Positions 35,526-38,337 of a DNA stretch of 38,337 nucleotides are shown here, in pieces (position 1 is the first letter of the stretch; each line of letters starts with the position of its first letter). The notes under the pieces are model-generated. The model was given only the letters and a program-made list of their open reading frames with translations. It was not told the origin of the DNA and did no database searches. The DNA comes from an uncultured Eudoraea sp. (lineage in GTDB: Bacteria > Bacteroidota > Bacteroidia > Flavobacteriales > Flavobacteriaceae): the NCBI GenBank assembly GCA_905479615.1, contig CAJQNH010000041.1, forward strand, positions 1-38,337, read 5' to 3'. A program made the position numbers and the translations under genes.

Positions 35526-36293
35526 TTATTTCCCAAGGCAATAATTTATTCCGCCCACCAGGTGTTTTTGAAAGTCAGGTTCATCATAAGATTCCTTGGT
35601 ATGGCCTCCACCGGTATAAAAAACGCGACCTCCATCAAATTCATAATACCATGCAATGGGATGGTTATCTCCGTTTGTACCTCCTTCATATGAAGTTTCA
35701 TCCAGGTAGATAAGCACAGTCATATCCGGATTTATATTTTTATAATTATACCATTCATCATTGCGCACCCAGGTATCCTTTAAATGAGCGGTAGATAAAT
35801 GTTGCCTGTTCACGACCTTCATTTTAGCCTCTCTTACATTAGGGTCATTTGGGTGGCTGGTAAAATATGCACCTACCAACTTACCATACCATGGCCAGTC
35901 ATATTCAGTATCGCTGGCCGCGTGTATTCCCATGTAATTGCCGCCATTATTAATATACTTTTTAAAAGCTTTCTCCTGATCAGCACCTAATACATCCATA
36001 GTTGTGCTCAAGAAAAGAACTAAATCATATTTTTTTAAGTTGGCATCATTAAATTGCAATGAATCTTCTGTTTGTGTAATTACAAAACTGTTCTCCTTTC
36101 CCAGGTTTTTTAGTGTTTCGACGCCTTTTTCAATAGACTTGTGCCTATAACCCATGGTTTTTGTAAAAACCAGGATTTGAGCCATTTCTTCTTTTATGAC
36201 TTCAATATTTTCTTCTTGCATTTGAGGCTGAGAAGATCCTGTAAATGAGATACAAAAAAGCAAAAAGGCAATAAATTTTCCGAGTGTTTTCAT
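35526..36293 (-). CDS. secreted ThuA-like (glutamine-amidotransferase-like) domain protein
   Basis: A 255-aa protein with a signal sequence (MKTLGKFIAFLLFCISFTGS) and a ThuA domain. Family features are ILVFTKTMGYRHKSIEKGV, DLVLFLSTTMDVLG, NYMGIHAASDTEYDWPWYG, HPIAWYYEFDGGRVFYTGGGH and the end LVGGINYCLG. ThuA domains occur in proteins for trehalose and other sugar use; a catalytic role is not established. The gene ends naturally at TAA 35526-35528, with a glycosidase remnant directly behind in the same frame. Confidence 0.9.
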   Translation of the reverse strand: MKTLGKFIAFLLFCISFTGSSQPQMQEENIEVIKEEMAQILVFTKTMGYRHKSIEKGVETLKNLGKENSFVITQTEDSLQFNDANLKKYDLVLFLSTTMDVLGADQEKAFKKYINNGGNYMGIHAASDTEYDWPWYGKLVGAYFTSHPNDPNVREAKMKVVNRQHLSTAHLKDTWVRNDEWYNYKNINPDMTVLIYLDETSYEGGTNGDNHPIAWYYEFDGGRVFYTGGGHTKESYDEPDFQKHLVGGINYCLGK

Positions 36294-36344
36294 AAGTGTT
36301 GTTTATAGAGGTTTAAAGATCGAAAATTCTTCCCAATGATACTA

Positions 36345-37247
36345 TTAATTTCCCAATGACATTAAATATTTCTTTGGGGTTGTCCCGTATTTCTTCTTAA
36401 AAGACGCAATAAAATGACTGGAGGTACTATATCCTATCCTATGGCCTACTTCGTTTACATTATATTCCCCAGATTCAAGCATTTTACGTGCAAAATCCAT
36501 TTTATAGTCGAACAAAAAACTGAATACTGGTTCTCCATATACTTGTTTAAAACCCTCCTTTAGTTTTTTAAGTGAGAGGCCAATCTCTTCCGATAACTGC
36601 GTTAGAGTAGGCGGTTCTGCCATACGGCTTATCATGATTTCTTTAGCCTGTTTTATTCGTTTTATATTATCTTCATCTACCAAAAATGGGCATTGTTCTA
36701 AATCTGCATCTTCACTTTTGTTGAAATACAATGAGATTAATTCATATACTTTGGCTTTAACATAAAGTGCCTTAATGGAAGGATGGAGATTATAATTAAT
36801 TATTTGGCTAAGTATAATTGCAATTGCAGGAGTAACACCTTCCTGGGAATAGTATTTTTTTTCCTTATTATCATCACTCAAAAAGGGAATATAGTCCGCT
36901 TCTTTTGAAAATAGAGAATGAAACCTTCGTATGGTCATTATTACTGATACCATCCATGACATGGGATTAAGTTCTAAATTTAATGGGAGGTCTAACTGTG
37001 TATTGTATAACAATAAAGAATTCTCTTCAGAAACCTCCAGGGCATAATGGCCATCATTAAAAATAAATTTTCCATTGCCTTTTAAACAAAAGTGGAATTG
37101 AATAAAGCTACTATCAATATCCCGGATAACTTTTTGAATATCAGAGCCTTCATTTTGAATTTTTAAAACATAAAAATCGTCATCAATCAAGACTTCGGCA
37201 AAAGAACCTTGAGCGATATTTTTGGAATTTGTTTGATCTAGATTCAT
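36345..37247 (-). CDS. AraC family transcriptional regulator
   Basis: A 300-aa regulator. Residues about 1-190 are a probable sensor part. The C-terminal double helix-turn-helix (about 205-300) has LTQLSEEIGLSLKKLKEGFKQVYG and the family signature VGHRIGYSTSSHFIASFKKKYGTTPKKYL. The ATG at 37245-37247 (MNLDQTNSKN) was chosen over an ATG at 37268. The 7 extra codons of the longer form coincide with two further copies of a repeated operator-like motif, and a promoter (TTG-N19-TACTTTTA) lies upstream. The gene is divergent from hemA, a pairing seen in other flavobacteria; a role in controlling heme or iron genes is possible but unproven. Confidence 0.88.
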   Translation of the reverse strand: MNLDQTNSKNIAQGSFAEVLIDDDFYVLKIQNEGSDIQKVIRDIDSSFIQFHFCLKGNGKFIFNDGHYALEVSEENSLLLYNTQLDLPLNLELNPMSWMVSVIMTIRRFHSLFSKEADYIPFLSDDNKEKKYYSQEGVTPAIAIILSQIINYNLHPSIKALYVKAKVYELISLYFNKSEDADLEQCPFLVDEDNIKRIKQAKEIMISRMAEPPTLTQLSEEIGLSLKKLKEGFKQVYGEPVFSFLFDYKMDFARKMLESGEYNVNEVGHRIGYSTSSHFIASFKKKYGTTPKKYLMSLGN

Positions 37248-37285
37248 AAACATTCTATTTAGAAACATTCTAAATAGAATGTTTC
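37248..37285 (-). promoter_or_regulatory. three-copy operator- or switch-like repeat abutting the AraC start
   Basis: On the minus strand: GAAACATTCT, ATTT, AGAATGTTTC, TAAAT, AGAATGTTT, then ATG. The first two arms (37276-37285 and 37262-37271) are a perfect 10-bp dyad with a 4-base spacer. A third half-site (37248-37256) repeats the second arm and touches the start codon. It may be an autoregulatory operator. Alternatively, in RNA the first arm can pair with either of the other two, giving two exclusive hairpins. Confidence 0.65.
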
Positions 37286-37304
37286 ATAACATCTGTTAGG
37301 ACCA

Positions 37305-37334
37305 TAAAAGTAAGGGTTTTTCATACATTTTCAA
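37305..37334 (-). promoter_or_regulatory. promoter (TTG-N19-TACTTTTA) for the AraC regulator gene
   Basis: On the minus strand the -33 TTG (37332-37334) and a near-consensus -7 box TACTTTTA (37305-37312; the final G is A) are exactly 19 bp apart. This places the transcription start near 37300, so the repeat at 37248-37285 would lie in the leader. Confidence 0.55.
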
Positions 37335-37407
37335 TTAAATGGCCATAAAAAAACTTAAAGCGATATATATTGTACCTCCAGCGTTATTTTTATTAAGTGG
37401 ATGCTAC

Positions 37408-37415
37408 TATTTTTG
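37408..37415 (+). promoter_or_regulatory. -7 promoter box TATTTTTG before hemA
   Basis: Exact TAnnTTTG match, 19 nt before the ATG at 37435. No copy of the AraC-gene repeat is present between this box and the AraC promoter. Confidence 0.55.
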
Positions 37416-37434
37416 TGAGCTATATTGATAATAT

Positions 37435-38337
37435 ATGAAGAGGTATCATATCTCCAAACACAATTCTTTTTATACAGTTGGGCTGAGCTATAAAAATGCC
37501 GACGCAGTAGTAAGAGGAAAATTTAGCTTGGACCAGGAAGCCGCCGATGCACTTCTAACGGAAGCGAAGGCAATAGGAGTTGATGGTATTCTTATTACTT
37601 CTACTTGTAATCGGACGGAATTGCACGGATTTGCGCAGCATCCATTTCAGTTAATTAAACTACTTTGTGATCATTCTAAGGGAACAGTTGAAGAATTTCA
37701 GGAAGTGGCTTATGTGTTAAAAAATTATGAGGCCATCAACCATTTGTTTCGTGTAGGCACCGGGTTAGATAGTCAGATTTTGGGCGACTTTGAAATTATT
37801 AGTCAGCTAAAACGCAGCTTTTACCTATCCAAAAAACATGATCTTACCAATCACTTTTTGGAACGCCTGGTTAATTCGGTCATTCAGGCCAATAAACGAA
37901 TTAAAAATGAAACAGAAATCTCAACGGGGGCAACATCAGTAGCCTTTGCGTCTGTTCAGTATATTCTAAAAAATGTTTCCAATATTGCAGAAAAGAATAT
38001 TTTACTTTTTGGCACAGGCAAAATAGGTAGGAATACTTGTGAAAACCTTATTAAACATACGAATCATTCTCATATAACCCTTATTAACAGAACTAAGGAT
38101 AAGGCTGAAAAAATTGCAGGAAAGTTTAATCTTGTCGTAAAGGATCATGGAGATTTACAGACAGAAATCCGTAAGGCAGATGTTCTAATAGTAGCTACCG
38201 GAGCTAATACCCCTACTATCTCGAAAGAACTTATTTATACTAACAAACCACTTTTGATCCTGGATTTATCAATTCCTAAAAATGTGGCAGACAATGTATT
38301 AGAAATAAAAGATGTTTCTGTATTACATCTGGATCAT
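37435..38337 (+). CDS. hemA: glutamyl-tRNA reductase, N-terminal part (runs off the window)
   Basis: The first 301 codons are present; the gene continues past the window. Glutamyl-tRNA reductase makes glutamate-1-semialdehyde, the first committed step of C5-type heme synthesis. The catalytic cysteine is C58 in ITSTCNRTELHG. The VGTGLDSQILGDFEII segment, STGATSVAFASV and the NADPH-binding LFGTGKIGRNT are all present. The N-terminus KHNSFYTVGLSYKNADA is typical of flavobacterial HemA. The ATG at 37435 lies 19 nt after a TATTTTTG box. The gene is divergent from the AraC-type regulator. Confidence 0.95.
   Translation, partial: MKRYHISKHNSFYTVGLSYKNADAVVRGKFSLDQEAADALLTEAKAIGVDGILITSTCNRTELHGFAQHPFQLIKLLCDHSKGTVEEFQEVAYVLKNYEAINHLFRVGTGLDSQILGDFEIISQLKRSFYLSKKHDLTNHFLERLVNSVIQANKRIKNETEISTGATSVAFASVQYILKNVSNIAEKNILLFGTGKIGRNTCENLIKHTNHSHITLINRTKDKAEKIAGKFNLVVKDHGDLQTEIRKADVLIVATGANTPTISKELIYTNKPLLILDLSIPKNVADNVLEIKDVSVLHLDH

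Noticed and set aside
25803..36293. Polysaccharide utilisation locus around GH30, ThuA and the glycosidase remnant
   Set aside because: No SusC/SusD pair, sulfatase or hybrid regulator; the genes are separate and on opposite strands.
1..38337. tRNA, CRISPR array, phage or insertion-sequence genes
   Set aside because: Read on both strands, no T-loop patterns with matching arms, spaced direct repeats, integrase or transposase frames were found.

Overview
The window looks like a chromosomal segment of a marine-type flavobacterium (Bacteroidota, Flavobacteriaceae). The DNA is AT-rich and genes start without Shine-Dalgarno sequences. Many starts are preceded by the Bacteroidota -7 box TAnnTTTG. 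Typical protein families are present: a LytS/LytTR pair with periplasmic TPRs, sortilin-like propellers, DUF1460, DUF3109, a PA0069-type radical SAM protein and BrxA/B bacilliredoxin. No tRNA, rRNA, CRISPR array, intact transposon or phage gene was seen. The content is mostly housekeeping and metabolic; no obvious defence or biosynthetic island is present.

Layout. 1-388: 5' end of a class I ribonucleotide reductase beta subunit (runs off the left edge). 389-1221: gene-poor, with a long imperfect inverted repeat (894-1131). 1222-1750: two tiny secreted or membrane proteins of unknown function, one only 57 aa. 2116-4836: LytTR response regulator and TPR sensor kinase. 4829-6344: DUF3109, MarC and a small membrane protein. 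6359-9983 (minus): S41 protease, dCMP deaminase, HupE/UreJ-like protein and a TerB/DnaJ protein. 10108-13591 (plus): bacilliredoxin, PlsC-like acyltransferase, HD hydrolase and a Tat-exported Gfo/Idh/MocA oxidoreductase. 13640-25518 (minus): radical SAM protein, then a probable operon (25518 to 14764) with two paralogous sortilin-like propellers, HemJ-like protein, a sensor kinase without a nearby regulator, a crotonase and an unknown secreted protein. 25803-28206 (plus): bestrophin-like channel and GH30 lipoprotein. 28213-30708 (minus): MATE transporter and ferrochelatase. 30920-35311 (plus): a very large TraB/GumN-type protein and a DUF1460 protein. 35355-36293 (minus): ThuA-like protein with the 3' remnant of a lost glycoside hydrolase behind it. 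36345-end: AraC regulator divergent from hemA (runs off the right edge).

The clearest functional theme is heme synthesis: hemA at the right edge, ferrochelatase hemH and a HemJ-like oxidase lie in one 20-kb stretch. Envelope and carbohydrate functions form a second theme (GH30, ThuA, Gfo/Idh, glycosidase remnant, sortilin propellers, DUF1460), but there is no SusC/SusD pair, so this is not a polysaccharide utilisation locus.

The items most worth a second look are the three-copy operator or switch-like repeat abutting the AraC start, the decayed glycosidase fragment at 35355-35525, the 1174-aa TraB-type protein, the 238-bp inverted-repeat structure near 1 kb, and the terminator/promoter/start compaction in front of plsC. 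Three annotated families begin at rare or shifted starts that promoter boxes help to resolve.
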